Origin: Microcebus murinus
Lineage: Eukaryota; Chordata; Mammalia; Primates; Cheirogaleidae
Assembly: GCF_040939455.1 (NCBI RefSeq)
Contig: NC_134136.1
Span: forward strand, 105,512,014-105,576,013
Length of the DNA: 64,000 nucleotides
Direction: 5' to 3'
Part shown: positions 1-13,527 of the stretch, piece after piece
How positions within the stretch are numbered: position 1 is the first letter of the stretch
Layout: every line of letters begins with the position of its first letter
Notes under the pieces: generated by a model
What the model was told of the DNA's origin: nothing
Seen by the model: only the letters and a program-made list of their open reading frames with translations
The model's database searches: none
Position numbers and translations under genes: made by a program

Positions 1-1150
1 AAGACAATTGCAGATCTGGAATCTGCAGTGCCTCTGGGTCGCTTGGTAATTTAAAATTGATGACTTGGAAAGAGAACGCAGATAAAGATGCTGCCTTGGA
101 ATGTGTCCTTTTATAGAGAGGTATTGCAATGGAGTGGGGGGGGGCAATGTTTTCATGCAACTCTTTTTTGAAAAAGCCACAGTAGTTTAGGGATGTACTT
201 TGATCAATGACTTAATCAGCCTGGCTCTCACGGCCGCTCCTTTCTGAGCACAAAGATGTACAATTTATTGATTTGAGCGGGAAGCACGAGGGTGCTAATT
301 AAAAGCATTCAAGTACAATAATGCAGGATTCCATTCTGTAATGCTCAAAGTCAGACAAAACTAATCTATGATGTTAGAAGTCAAAGTAGAGGTTATTTTG
401 GGGTGGAGGTTAGAGGCTTGAAGGGAGCATAAGGGATAATTTCTAGGGTGCTGGGAATGTTCTACTTCTTGATTCTTTTACTTGGGTGTCTTCATTTTAT
501 AAAATGTCATTGATCTATTATACACTTAGGATTTGTGCACTTTTCTTTGTATTCCATACTTCATTAAAAAGTTTGCCAATAAATATCCAACAAACATGAA
601 CACTCTTTTTAACCAAGTTTTCTACTTATGAATAAATCACAAAATCAAGAAATCAGTGTCTGAAAATCTATTTGAAAATTGGCTATTCAATTAAAGGACT
701 GATCCCTCCTCCCCCTTCTTTGAAATTCACATTTTCCAATCAGACTTTAGTGCTATGTATGTGTTAGTTCTCTTCCTGATCCTAACAGGTTTGCCTTGAT
801 TATGCTTAATGTTGGAAAAGCCATTACTTGGAAGAAGCTGTAACCTTAATGGGCTTCTTTGTCTTGTTGACAAATTATATCTTGGATACATGCTTGCATT
901 GAAATATGCAGCCTTCCGTCAGTTATTAGTCACTGAAACTGCCACAGATCTCAGTGGCAATGCTCACTATCAACACCTGCAGGACAAGATGAGGGTCCCT
1001 TGTGATCAAGCCTAGTGTTTCCTGGATACTAATTAGGTCTCCATACAATGGGGCTGGCTTCCCTTACCAAGTTAAGGAATGAATTAAAATGTTGATGCAG
1101 ATTATACCAGTGCTTGCTTTACTCTCCAGGAACAAATCAGATACAATAAA
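1..1150. other. non-coding, mostly unique sequence
   Basis: No gene or clear repeat is seen. The open frames are short and have no recognisable domain. About 180-330 is free of repeats and carries homeodomain-like AT cores such as CTTAATCAG and GCTAATTAAAAG, so it could be conserved regulatory DNA, but that cannot be shown from one sequence. Confidence 0.4.
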
Positions 1151-1159
1151 TGAATTCTT

Positions 1160-1360
1160 GGGGTTTTAAAAATCTCCGTTTTAAATTTATTTTTTTAAAT
1201 TTCTGGAATGGGTGTACATTCACATGGCTCATGAATCAAAAAGTATGAATAGTAAACAGGGAATGGTCTTTCTCTCACCTCTGTGCTCCATCAGCTACCC
1301 ACCATTACTGCTGGTAGTGTCTTTGTATCTTTCCAGAGACTATTGGTATATATTCAAATA
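1160..1360. repeat. possible old LINE-1 3' UTR fragment
   Basis: The run from the T/A-rich stretch at 1180 through the stretch ending near TCCAGAGACTATTGGTATAT resembles the 3' UTR of old mammalian L1M elements as I remember them. It is decayed and its limits are uncertain. Confidence 0.3.
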
Positions 1361-1419
1361 AAATTTGAAAATAAAAATAAGAAAGTTTTATCAGGTTCTT
1401 ATGATCACTAACAAATTCC

Positions 1420-1538
1420 TATTTAAGGACCTTAACACTCTAAATGTTGTCCAAAGACTAGCAACAGCAGCATCATTTGGAAGTTTGTTAAAAATGCGGA
1501 ATCTCAGGCCCAGGACCAGACCCATGAGTCAGAATCTG
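1420..1538 (+). mobile_element. Charlie-like (MER5/MER20 group) element, left part
   Basis: The text around AATCTCAGGCCCAGGACCAG resembles non-autonomous hAT-Charlie elements. It breaks off at AGAATCTG where the MaLR provirus begins and resumes beyond the provirus as ATCTGCATTTTAACAAG at 6125. The two halves read as one element when the provirus is removed. The exact family was not verified. Confidence 0.5.
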
Positions 1539-1886
1539 TGTCTTAGTTCATTTTGTGCTGCTGTTAATATAACAGAATATCACAGACTGGGTAATTTATA
1601 ATGAAGGAAAATTTATTGGCTCACAGTTTTGGGGGCTGGGAATTCCAATGTCAAGATGCTGGCATCTGACAAGGACCTTCTTGCTACATTATCACATGGC
1701 AGAAGAGAGAGCAAGATAGAGAGAAGGGGGCCAAACCTACCCTTTGATAATGACATTAATTCTACCCATGATGGCACAGGCCTTATGGCCTAATCACCTC
1801 TTAAATATTCCATCTCTTAATATTGTTACAATGGCAATACAATTTCAACAAGAGTTTTGGAGGAGACAAACATTCAAACCATAGCA
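1539..1886 (-). repeat. 3' LTR of the MaLR provirus
   Basis: It begins TGTCTTAGTTCATTTTG and ends near AAACCATAGCA. Read on the minus strand it runs TG...CA. The phrase CAGACTGGGTAATTTATAA is the hallmark of antisense MLT1/MST LTRs. Confidence 0.75.
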
Positions 1887-1987
1887 TTCTGCCCCTGCTC
1901 CCCCCCACTAACTCACATGCAAAATACATTTGCCTGTCCTCCTCACATGCAAAATATGTTCATTCCATCCCAATAGCCCCAAAAGTC

Positions 1988-2566
1988 TGTCAATGGAAAA
2001 AAATAAAAAGCCAAACTCTGTAAAATAATTTTAAAGATATTTATTCTGAGCCAAATTTCAGGACCATGACCCGGAGCCACTGCCCAAGGGGCTTGGGCAA
2101 GTGGGCTCACTGTGGCTGGGTTACAGTATGGTTTTTATACATTTTAGAGACAAGGGTTACGGGTAAAGCCATCAATCAATATGTGGGAGGCATACATTGG
2201 TTTGGCCCAAAAAGGAGGGCCATCTCGAAGCGGGGCCTTACAGGTTATAGGTGGGTTTAAAGATTCTTTAGATTGTAATTGGCTAAAGACATGAAGCTTT
2301 GTCTAAAGACTTGGAATGTTTTAACATAAACTGTTTACCAGAGGTAAGCCACCACTTATTGCATAAATTGAGGACCTGCAGGTTTGTTTTGTATACCCTT
2401 AGGCCTGTTAATGGGTTACAAAGGAAGTCTCCAAGAAGGGAGAGAGGCATGATAAGGCATGTCTGACCTCCTTCCTCCTGGCAGGCAACTTTGCCCTAGA
2501 ATATTCCTTTGGCCACGAGGGGGTCCATTCAGTCAGCTGGTGGGCGGGGGTGAGCATTTTAGTTCA
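1988..2566 (-). mobile_element. solo LTR of an unassigned ERV, inserted in the MaLR interior
   Basis: It interrupts the MaLR interior phrase CCCAAAAGTC...AAGTCTTAACTCA. A direct repeat AAGTC at 1983-1987 and 2568-2572 brackets it (6 bp with one mismatch if the LTR ends at CA 2566). On the minus strand a polyadenylation signal is visible near 2040 (TTTATTCTGAGCC on plus). It resembles old primate ERV LTRs, but I cannot name the family. Confidence 0.6.
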
Positions 2567-2922
2567 CAAGTCTTAACTCATTCCAGCTCCAACCCCAAAT
2601 CCTGAAGTCCAGAGTCTCATCTAAATCCAATATGGGTAAGAACTCAAGGCATGATTCATCCTGAGGCAAATTTCCCTCCAGCTATGAGCCCATGAAATCA
2701 AAACACTGGTAGGTGCTTCCAAAATACAGTAGTGGGACACACATAGAATATTCCAAAAGGGAGCAACAGGAAAGAATAAAGGAGAAACAGGTCCCAAGTA
2801 AGTGCCAAACCTGAGACAGAGCGGGGACTCCTTTTAGGAGCCTATCAGGCCCTCCAAGTATGGAAATAAAGGGAAATCTTGAGTCCCTTCAGGGAAAGTT
2901 CTGGGCACTTAGCTAGCCTTAA

Positions 2923-3328
<406 letters not shown>

Positions 3329-3821
3329 TTAGCAAATGTTCTTGAGTTGTTTTTCAGGAATACCCACTGGATGGAAAATGCAGATAAGGGGGAATTGAGG
3401 AATTGAACTCTGATCACAGCTATTTGTTCTAAATTTCCCCCTGAGGGGCCTGAAGAGAGCCATATCCATCTTAACATTCTTTTCTCAATAATCCAAGAAT
3501 CTCTGAATGCATCTATGCACACCCCCTCCACTTCAAGATAGCCTGCCTTTTTGCTTGAGGCCAATCTATAACCTCCATGTATTGATTTGCAATTTTTCCT
3601 GCATGAAATATGCCCCTGCCTTTAAAAACCTTGACTTGTAAGCTATCAGGGAGTCTAGGTCTTAAGTGTTAGCTGCTTGCACTGCTTGCTTGACACCATG
3701 CAATGAAGTCTATTCCTCCTGCTGCAACTCTTGGCTTCACTGTTTGGCTTTGCTGCACTGGGCAAGCAGACCTCAGTTTGGTTTGATAACAAATTCAACA
3801 GGGAAAACAACATTAAATCTT

Positions 3822-4161
<340 letters not shown>

Positions 4162-5562
4162 AACAACATTAAATCTTAAAGCTGGAGAATAACCTTCTTT
4201 GCCTCCATGTCCCACCATCTGCCCTCATTGGGGTGGGGATTGACCTCCAAAGCCCTGGGAGAGGGCCCACTCCATGGCTTTACTGGTTGCAGCCATGTGG
4301 CTGCTCTCACGGGCTGGAGTTGGGTACCCGTGGCTTTCCCAGGCTGGCATCGCACACTGGTAGCTATACAGTTTTGAGAACTCAGGGTTGGCCCTGCTCC
4401 CACCACTCCAGTAGTGATTGTCCTAGTGGAGATTTTCTGTGGTGACTGACTGTGACATCCTTTGAAATATAGGTAGAGGAAATCATGCCTCACAGTTCTT
4501 GCATTCTGCAATATTAGCATTACTTGGATGTTGCCAAGGTTTATTGCTTTTGTCCTTCAGAACGGCAGGTTGAGCCACACCCAAGCCTGCTTGAGCCATG
4601 GCTGAGGGGGCTGAGGAGTGCTGCACCAGAATTCAGGAAGCAGAGACCTAAAGTGTCCCTCAACAGTGAATCCTGAGGTCCCACAAGCTCCCTGAGCCCG
4701 TTCACTCAAACCATTCTGCCCTCTATGTCCTGGTACTTTAGGATTGTGATGGGTTGTGGCAGCCTCAAAGATCTCCAAAATACCTTTGGGGTCATTTTCT
4801 TATTGTCTTGATGAATAGCACCTGGCTTCCTTCTATCCGTACTAATCTCCTTATTGAACTGTCACGTTGTCACATCTAGGTTTTCTCTTCCAAACACTCT
4901 TTTTCATTTTTATGTAGTCAGGCTGGTGATTTTCAAAATCTTTATGCTCTACTTCCCTTTTAGTTATAAATTTTATCTTTAAATCATTCTCTGTTCTCAC
5001 ATTTTACTGTATGCAGTTAAAAGAAGCCACACAGTATTCTGAATGCTTTTCTACTTAGATATTTCTTCTGCCAGATATCCTAGTTTCTCTCTCTTAAGTT
5101 CTGACTTTTATAAAGTCCTAGGACATGGTTACAATTCCACCAAGCTCTTTGTGACTTTATAAAAAGGACAGTCTTTCCTCCAGTTTCCAATACCTTGTTC
5201 CTCATTTTCATCTGAGACATCATCATAATGGCCTTTAACCATGTATATTTTTATCAACATTCTGGTCATGGCCACTTAAATCATCTCTTAAGAAGATTCA
5301 GACTTTCCCTAGAGTTGTTCTCATCTTCTAAACCCTCATCAGAATTACCCTTAGTCTTCCATTCATAGCAATCTAGGATTTTTCCACCATTCACTTTAAA
5401 ACTATTCTAGCATCCACCCATTCTCCAGTTCCAAAACCCACTTCATATTTTCAGGTATTTGTTACAGTGGCTCGCAGTTCCGGAGGCTGGGAAGTCCATA
5501 TTAAGGTGCTAGCAACTGGTGAAGGCTCTGTTGCTGCATTATCACATGACAGAAGGTGGAAA

Positions 5563-5574
<12 letters not shown>

Positions 5575-5610
<36 letters not shown>
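5575..5610. repeat. (AG)n microsatellite
   Basis: About 18 AG units interrupt the purine-rich part of the MaLR LTR, which was purine-rich to begin with. Confidence 0.95.
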
Positions 5611-5615
<5 letters not shown>

Positions 5616-5741
5616 GACTGAATTTGCCCTTTTATAGTAGTATTAATCCCACCTATGAGGGCATATCCCCCATGGCCTAATCACTTCTCAATGGCCCCAC
5701 CTCTTAATAGTGTTATAATGGCAATTAAATTTCAATATGAA

Positions 5742-6080
<339 letters not shown>

Positions 6081-6124
6081 AATTCAATATGAGTTTGGAG
6101 GGGACAAACATTCAAATCATAGCA

Positions 6125-6190
6125 ATCTGCATTTTAACAAGATCTTCAAGGGATTTGTAATGCTTTAAAGTATGAGAAACAATGCTAAAG
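6125..6190 (+). mobile_element. Charlie-like element, right part
   Basis: This is the continuation of the element interrupted at 1538: ATCTGCATTTTAACAAGATC and a degraded end near TATGAGAAACAATGC, the usual last phrase of MER5/MER20-type elements. Confidence 0.5.
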
Positions 6191-6848
6191 CAATGTCAAG
6201 ATCTGTGGGTTACAAAGGTACCCAAAATATCCCCAAAGAGTTCTTTATTCTTAGGAGGAAAAGTCAACTCAGTATATTCACATTATTCTTGTCACAAGGT
6301 CCCCAGGGATTTTTCCCTTGCACGTGCATACAATGATGTACAAGTGTTTTAGCCAGACATTTATGGCTCTCCAAAGGCTTACCTCTGTTTCCTTTATCAC
6401 TACTATTTGAAGACTTTTTCCATTTTGTGTGTGGACCAAAATGTTGGGTGTCTCAGTGTAAAGCAGTGGGAATAGCCCCAACAAGAAATCTGGCCCCATT
6501 TCTAACCTAACAGGAGAATCTGATAAATTCTTGGTATTTGCATAATTTTCCCCCAAACTTCTCCTGTCTTGCTGTTCTGCCCTTCCTCCTTTACTGACAT
6601 CTACTTGCCTTCCTTTATGCCTTGACTTAATGCCCTCAGTTGCAGGCAACGGCAGATTTCTTCCCAGCCACCATCCTCATCAACCTTTGCTTTTTGTTTT
6701 TGCACTGGGTGGCTCTGCTTGGGTTCAAGAATCCTATCCACAGTCCTCAGATACATTGTCCTGTTTCAGTTTGAGGATTTGTAGCCAGTTATCACTCTGA
6801 GAAACAAAAGAGAAAAGTTGCTTTAAAATTCTCAGTGCTTCTGAGAAT
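6191..6848. other. non-coding, mostly unique sequence
   Basis: No gene or clear repeat is seen. A 123-codon minus-strand frame (6278-6649) has no recognised domain, no repeats and no promoter context, and is probably a chance frame. Confidence 0.4.
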
Positions 6849-6864
6849 AAAACATAATAATGTT

Positions 6865-7196
6865 GGCTGGGCGTGGTAGCTCATGCCTGTAATCCTAGCA
6901 CTCTGGGAGGCCAAGGTGGGCAGATTGCTCCAGGTCAGGAGTTCGAAACCAGCCTGAGCAAGACCCATCTCTACTAAAATAGAAAGAAATTAATTGACCA
7001 ACTAAAATATATATACAAAAAAAAATTAGCCGGGCATGCTGGCGCATGCCTGTAGTCCCAGCTACTCGGGAGGCTGAGGCAGTAGGATTGCTTGAGCCCA
7101 GGAGATTGAGGTTGCTGTGAGCGAGGCTAATGCCACGGCACTCACTCTAGCCTGGGCAACAAAGTGAGACTCTGTCTCAAAACAAAACAAAACAAA
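6865..7196 (+). mobile_element. Alu (lemur type)
   Basis: It begins GGCTGGGCGTGGTAGC and ends in an AAAACAAAAC-type tail. The flank AACATAATAATGTT recurs after the tail as AACATAACAATGTT (one difference). Confidence 0.95.
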
Positions 7197-7504
7197 AAAC
7201 ATAACAATGTTGTTTATGCCATGGGTTGGTCATATCTTGCTTTGACATATGACCTTCTTTTTGCTAGTTAAGTCTATTTGATTGAGACATTTTTTTTTGC
7301 ATCAGTGAATCCTGGTTCCTCTAGGAAGGAACATACCGAAATTTAACAGACTGTCTCTCTTCATTTCCTCTACTTTTCCAAGTTCTTTCCTCGACAGATA
7401 TTAGCCACAGAACACATTTTTACACCACTTGATCATTCACCTAGATCGACACTACTCTACTCTAGATTTTCTTCACTGTAATTTACAGTTATTAGTCATC
7501 TGTT

Positions 7505-8030
7505 AAAATTGGATGCTGAGGGGTTTTTCAAAAATTATTTTTATGGAGTTGTAATATACATGCAAAAACGTACACATATCATAAGTGTATAGCTGAGCGG
7601 CGAGGTTTCAAAAACCGACTACTTCCATGAAACCAGCACTCAGATCAAAGAACGGAGGTATGTATAGCACCTCAGAAGGCCCCTCGTGCCTCCTGTATGG
7701 TCACCACATGCCTCCATCAGTAGCCACTATCTTGACTCCTAAAAGCATATTATACCTATGTTTTTATCATGCTTTATGTAAATGGCACCAAACAGTATGT
7801 ATTCTCTTGCGTCTGGCTTCTTTCCCTCAATATTATGCTTGTGAGATCCAACCATATTGTGTGTAAAGTTGAAGATTATTAATTCTCATTGCCATATTAT
7901 TTATCCATTCTGTTGTTGATGATTGTGTGGTTTCCAGTTTGGGGCTATTATGAAAATTCTTGCCCATGTCTCATTGTGAAAATACATAAGTATTTTTGTT
8001 GGGTATATACCAAAGACAAAAAAGACTGGG
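7505..8030 (-). mobile_element. old LINE-1 3' region (L1M-like), antisense
   Basis: Phrases such as TTTATGGAGTTGTAATATAC, ACTTCCATGAAACCAGCACTC and GCCATATTATTTATCCATTC are typical of the antisense 3' end of old L1M/HAL1 elements. It is heavily diverged with no intact frame. Confidence 0.55.
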
Positions 8031-10311
8031 TGATACTGAGTTTTTAATGTATCGAGGCTGATTAGTTTGTGCAGACCAGTGCCAAGGAAGCAAGGTATGT
8101 GATTAGGCAAGTACACACGCATTCAGACACCCAAGTGTGAGAATAAGAGCCAAAATCTTTTTTCCTCCACGTGAAAAAGGAATTCTTTGCCTCCCAGCAA
8201 TTTCTGAGCTCCTGCCTTACTCTAGCTTTCCAAGGATGCAGTGTTGATTGCTTTAGTTTATTTTATGATTTTAATGAGATCACCCCACTGCTGCAATAGC
8301 TTTTCCAAGCATGACACATCCTGGCTCCATAGTGAGAACCAAGTCAATTCTCAGCTATGTGCCAGCGGCAGCTAAAAAATTGCTGCTCGTGATTTTCTGC
8401 TTTGGAATCTCCATTCTTGAGGGTAAATAGTGGAGGCAGGAAAAGCCATAAGCAGAGGAGGTGGCTGTTTGCATGCTGTCATTGGAAGCTCTGGCTGGCC
8501 CTTAAATAGTTTTGCCATAAACACCCCCTTCCTAGAGGACCTAGAACCCCCACCACTTAAACTAGTATTTTAGGCTAGACAACTGAAGCAGGAGAGATGC
8601 CTCTGGAAGGCCACTGCTAAAATGTACTGGTTTCATGCAGGGAGAGGGAAGGCCTTTGACTGTCTCCCAGGGGGTTAATAAGTCATAAACTTGAAAGTGA
8701 AAGAGAAGTCAGTGCTCAGGGCACAGAAACTAGAAGGTTCAACAGAGGCAGCAAAGCTAGGAGACTGCAGCAGTAGAGGCTTAAGGGGTAAGAAAAGAAT
8801 CTTAGGGCAGTGATAAGAAGATCTGAATCCTGGAGTGGACTCATGGTGAGGCCCTCACCACCTAGAAGGCAAGTCTGGAGTTAAGAGAACACCCAGTAGC
8901 AAAATGTCTGCTGATAAGCCACTTGAATCTTTAATGACCTGCACCTCAGATTCTCTGATTTCATCTGATGAATACAAAATTTCTGATCCTTACATTTAGA
9001 AATCTATGCTGTTTGTACTTTCCTTATTATGCTAATCTCATTTGGGTATATTTTAGCCATTTCTTGTGAGGTACAGTAATGGGGCCATAATTTGATGCTT
9101 TATTCTCAACTCCAGGCTGTTCAAGACTTTTTCTTTTAAATTTATAATATTTTTCTCTGTACTCATACATATGTATTATACATATATACATCTTATATAC
9201 ATATATGTACGTGCATATATAGTGTTTGATGTCATCATATTCCACCATGATGGTTATTTTGAGGGAGAGGAGACACGTTCTTAGTGACTCACTGACATTA
9301 AACAGACTCCAAAAAACTTTATTGTTTTTCTGATTATATGATAATGCATAAGAAATTAAAATTTTGTGGAAATGAAGACAGTAGAAACTATAACCCTGTG
9401 CACCTGGAGTATATGTTAAAGACATAGGACTTAGGGATGTCTGTTGCTCCTGATTTTTGATAAGAAAGTGCAAATTTTTTAAAAAAGTATTCTGACTACT
9501 TCTCACGAAACAATGTTTAACACAAGTATTAAACACATTCCCTAAAACGAAATGTCCTGTTTTCATGTGTATATATATTTGTCAACATTCATCACTGTGT
9601 CCTCTTATGGTCTGCACATTTTATTGCATACAAATTATACCTCAGCAAAAATAATTTTAAAAAATCCATAGTGCGTGAGAGAGGGCATGTAGCAGATGCC
9701 TCCTTTGTCTGTGTCATGCTTTCTATTTCAGCTGCAGCTGTTGGGGACAGTACTAACCTCTTGCCCCAAGCCCTTTCCCAATGCCAAGAACACAAGAAAC
9801 CCACATTAAAGCACAGCCCACAACTTATCATTCTTGGAGGCCACCTTCAAGCAATTGGAAAAAAGAATCAGTAGATAAATACTCCAGCCTGTCTTCTGGA
9901 AAGTCTTTTGTGGGCTGTTCAGTAATGTTGGTGAAATCAAGTTCCTGTAAGCTGAATAAAGCACCCTTACACTGGCTAGTTTTCCTTCCCCTCTCACCCT
10001 TTTTTCTGCTTCACTTCTACATCTTGTGATCCCCTCCCCAGTAAACAACCTGTACCCTTATCTAAAGCTTTGCTTTTGGAGAACCCAAACTAAGAAAGGC
10101 ACCACAGTGGGCAGGAGAGGAAGTTGCTGTGGTGCAGGCAACAGCATTTTCATGCTTCTTTTTTCCTCTTTCTCTCCCCTCTCCTTTCACTTAGACATTT
10201 TCTATTACTACATTTTAGGAAAAGCAGAGGAGAAGGAAGGTGCATTAGAGGAAGTGTAGTTAGAAAAACCTAGGACAGGAGAAGAAGTAAAAGAGACAAT
10301 TATATATACCA
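8031..10311. other. non-coding, mostly unique sequence
   Basis: No gene is supported. About 8150-8530 is non-repetitive and GC-moderate. 9150-9225 is an AT/CATATA-rich low-complexity patch. About 9580-9665 looks like an L1 3' tail (ATACAAATTATACCTCAGC, then A-rich). The long minus-strand frame at 9027-9566 runs through the low-complexity patch and shows no domain. Confidence 0.4.
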
Positions 10312-10895
10312 GGGGTGAGGAACCTGCATCCTTAAGGTCACATGTGGCCTTCTAGGTCCTTAAGTGTGGCCTTTTGACTGAATCCAAATTGTACAGAACA
10401 AATCCTTTTATTTTTATTAATACATTGTTGTTCATCTTTTATATTTTTATTTGATTTTTTTAAATGGTATTGGTATTTTTTTAAATGGTATTGGTATTTT
10501 ATTTAAAATACCAAAACATAAAATAAGTTTTAATGAAATAATCCTCCCAGATTGACCGGCATAATTAGAACATTAGTAAGCCATAAGGGCTAAATCGACA
10601 GCTGTTACTATCATGATTTAGTTCTAACTTCCCCTGTGTGACTGACACCACTAGGCTGGTTGGTGAGAGTCCGACAGTATTTTTTAATTCTGTCTGCTTA
10701 ACAGCCCATCATGTCAAAGAAGACCAAGAGAATGCTGAAGGAAGAAAACAGATTTTTTAATGAGGATTGGCAATTGCAATATTATCTTGTTTCTGCTAAA
10801 GATAAGATCATTGCTTGCTTTGTGATATTGCAATATCAACATTAAAGAAATTCAATTCTCATCAGCATTATAAAACTCATAAGAACCACAAATAT

Positions 10896-11232
<337 letters not shown>

Positions 11233-11689
11233 CCACAAATATTTTAAATTAGATGGAGAGGCACAAAAGGTTGTATTATAGAAATTAAAAGATGAAAAGT
11301 AAAAGCAAAGACAATTCTTTCAGAAGCAATAAGACCTGGAAATAATGCCACTGAAGCAACTCATAAAGTAGCGTTATGTACTAGGTGAGAAAAAGAAAGC
11401 CATTCAGTGATGTAGAAATTGTGAAAGAATGCATTGTCAAAGTTGTAGGATGTTTAGACCTTGATAACATTTCTAAGTACAAACAACCGCCTCTTTCAAG
11501 GAGAACCATAACTGATTAACTCCATGAATTAGCCTTCAACTTAACAGAACAACTTCATGTAATACTCCAAAAGGAAAATATATATTATTCAATCACTTCG
11601 GATGAATCAACTGATACTACTGACTCGGCCCATTTTTAGACTTCATTCTTGTCGTAACAGAAGATTTTCTTTGCTATTGTTCTGGCAGG

Positions 11690-12177
11690 TGTGAACAGCT
11701 CTTGGCCGAAGAAAAACCCGAGCGACATAGGGAGAGTTGGAGAGTCAGCTTTATTTCGCCAACAGGCTCAGAGAGGCATATCTGCCACCAAACTCTGAGC
11801 GCCCCTTTTTCTTTTTTTTCTTTTAGTTTTATACCTTTTTGGGGGTTACAGTTAGCCAATGGCAAGTTTTCACAAAAGTCACCTCATTTACATAGTAGTC
11901 AGCCAATCAGAAGTATGTCCCAAAAGTTACTTCATTTACATAGTAGTCAGCCAATCAGAAGTATGTCCCAAAAGTTACTTCATTTACATAGTAGTCAGCC
12001 AATCAGAAGTATGACCCAAAAATTACTTCATTTACATAGTAGTCAGCCAATCAGAAGTATGATCCAAAAGTTACTTCATTTACATGGTAGTCAACCAATC
12101 AGAAGTATGACCCCAAATCACCTCATCAGCTGTGAGTATTAGTAGCTGCTCAATTTAGGAATGAAATAAGCGAAACA
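11690..12177 (-). mobile_element. solo LTR with five 48-bp U3 repeats
   Basis: The element runs TGTGAACAGCTC...AAGCGAAACA (TG...CA) and lies antisense in the hAT transposase. Flanks GGCAGG (11684-11689) and GGCGGG (12178-12183) form a 6-bp duplication with one change, the length typical of beta-retrovirus-like (class II) ERVs. On the minus strand an AATAAA-like signal lies near 11750 and a TATA-like ATAAAAC near 11832. No partner LTR or internal sequence is seen. Confidence 0.7.
11873..12112 (-). repeat. 48-bp tandem repeat, five units, each with a CCAAT box
   Basis: The unit contains CATTTACATAGTAGTCAG then CCAATCAGAAGTATG. Five units are nearly identical, differing at a few positions. They lie in the U3 part of the LTR upstream of its promoter, where retroviruses often carry enhancer repeats. 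CCAAT is the NF-Y core. Because 48 is a multiple of three they also create a chance 16-residue peptide repeat on the plus strand. Confidence 0.9.
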
Positions 12178-12522
12178 GGCGGGTTTTGGTGGAATGTCCT
12201 GACACTATGAAGAATTACTAGCTTTGGGCACTCTTGTGAACAGAACACTTTCAAGATAAATGTTGTGATGTTGGATTGAATTTGATAAATTTAGTGAGTA
12301 CATGTACAAACAATGTACCTTCCATGACAGGGAAACATAAAGAATTTATTGCACAGATAAAAAAAAAAAGTATTAACAGTTCCAGATGCTCTCATTTCTT
12401 TTCATGGTAATGTGAATTATTGAAAGATTTTTATAGGAATGTAGCATTTCTGTGTGATATCCTATCAAATCAAAACGACTTGAATATTTCTTTGCAAGGG
12501 AAATCCTAAATCTATATATGAC

Positions 12523-13014
12523 TGTTAGGGACCAACCTTCCACAGCCCCACCAGACAGAAAAGCAGAGACATCCAGGATGCAATCACACAAGAGGAGGTT
12601 TATTTTCTGGCTAGCCAGGGTCCAAGCCCCAGAACACCAACGCAGTGGCCACTCACCCAGGCAAGGACCCCAACCGGAACAACGGCATGCCTTTTATCCC
12701 CATGGTGCACAAGCTGCGCACAAGCTGATCACGCGTGGATCATGCGTTGACCTTTAAAATGATTGGTTGCCCACTATTGCCTTTTGAAATAATTGGCGGG
12801 TTGGTTGCCCTCTATTGCCTGATGGGCCAGTCGCCGGTGCTTCAATGACCTCATCCCATAATTCCCCATACAGCGGTGTTGTAAGCAAGCAATGACCAGA
12901 AGCAAAGGTTTGGGGTTAGCTTGTAGGGCAGAGGAATTTGTAGGATAGAGGAAGGGCAGAGGAATTCTTCCAATTGTCGGGAATTTACTTGGGTGGGGCA
13001 ATGAGCTAACCGCA
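12523..13014 (-). repeat. complete ERV LTR (left arm of the composite)
   Basis: On the minus strand it runs TGCGGTTAGCTCATTGCCCC ... GGTCCCTAACA. It contains the same TATA box, R region and AATAAA signal as the right arm. The arms differ by scattered substitutions and by the number of U3 repeats (fewer here). Confidence 0.75.
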
Positions 13015-13527
13015 AACCTTTGCTTCTGGTCATTGCTTGCTTGCTACACCGCTGTATGGGGAATTATGGGATGAGGTCATTGAAGCACAGGCAACTGGCC
13101 CATCAGGCAATAGAGGGCAACCAACCCACCAATTATTTCAAAAGGCAATAGTGGGCAACCAATCATTTTAAAGGTCAACGCATGATCCACGCGTAGTCAG
13201 CTTGTGCGCAGCTTGTGCACCATGGGGATAAAAGGCATGCCGTTGTTCCGGTTGGGGTCCTTGCCTGGGTGAGTGGCCACTGCGTTGGTGTTCTGGGGCT
13301 TGGACCCTGGCTAGCCAGAAAATAAACCTCCTCTTGTGTGATTGCATCCTCGATGTCTCTGCTTTTCTGTCCGGTGGGGCTGTGGAAGGTCGGTCCCTAA
13401 CAAGCTCATTGCCCCACCCAAGTAAATTCCCGACAATTGGAAAAATTCCTCTGCCCTTCCTCTGTCCTACAAATTCCTCTGCCCTTCCTCTGCCCTACAA
13501 ATTCCTCTGCCCTTCCTCTGCCCTACA
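13015..13527 (+). repeat. circularly permuted ERV LTR (right arm of the composite)
   Basis: It holds LTR positions from about 100 to the end (13015-13402) followed by the LTR start (13403-13527). The latter has about three 31-bp units built on AATTCCTCTGCCCTTCCTCT, against about one and a half in the left arm. Confidence 0.7.
13228..13346 (+). promoter_or_regulatory. LTR promoter, R region and polyadenylation signal
   Basis: A TATA-like ATAAAA is at 13228-13233. About 27 bp on, GGTCCTTGCC at 13256 is the likely transcription start, because the retroposed copy at 48285 begins at exactly this base. AATAAA is at 13321-13326. The retroposed copy ends at GATTGCA, that is 13346, 20 bp after the signal. 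R is therefore about 91 nt and U5 is 13347-13402. Confidence 0.65.

Noticed and set aside
9027..9566. 179-codon minus-strand open frame
   Set aside because: It runs through an AT/CATATA low-complexity patch, has no recognisable domain and has no supporting splice or promoter context.
11702..12142. 146-codon frame with a 16-residue peptide repeat
   Set aside because: It is the read-through of the 48-bp LTR U3 repeats, antisense to the LTR.
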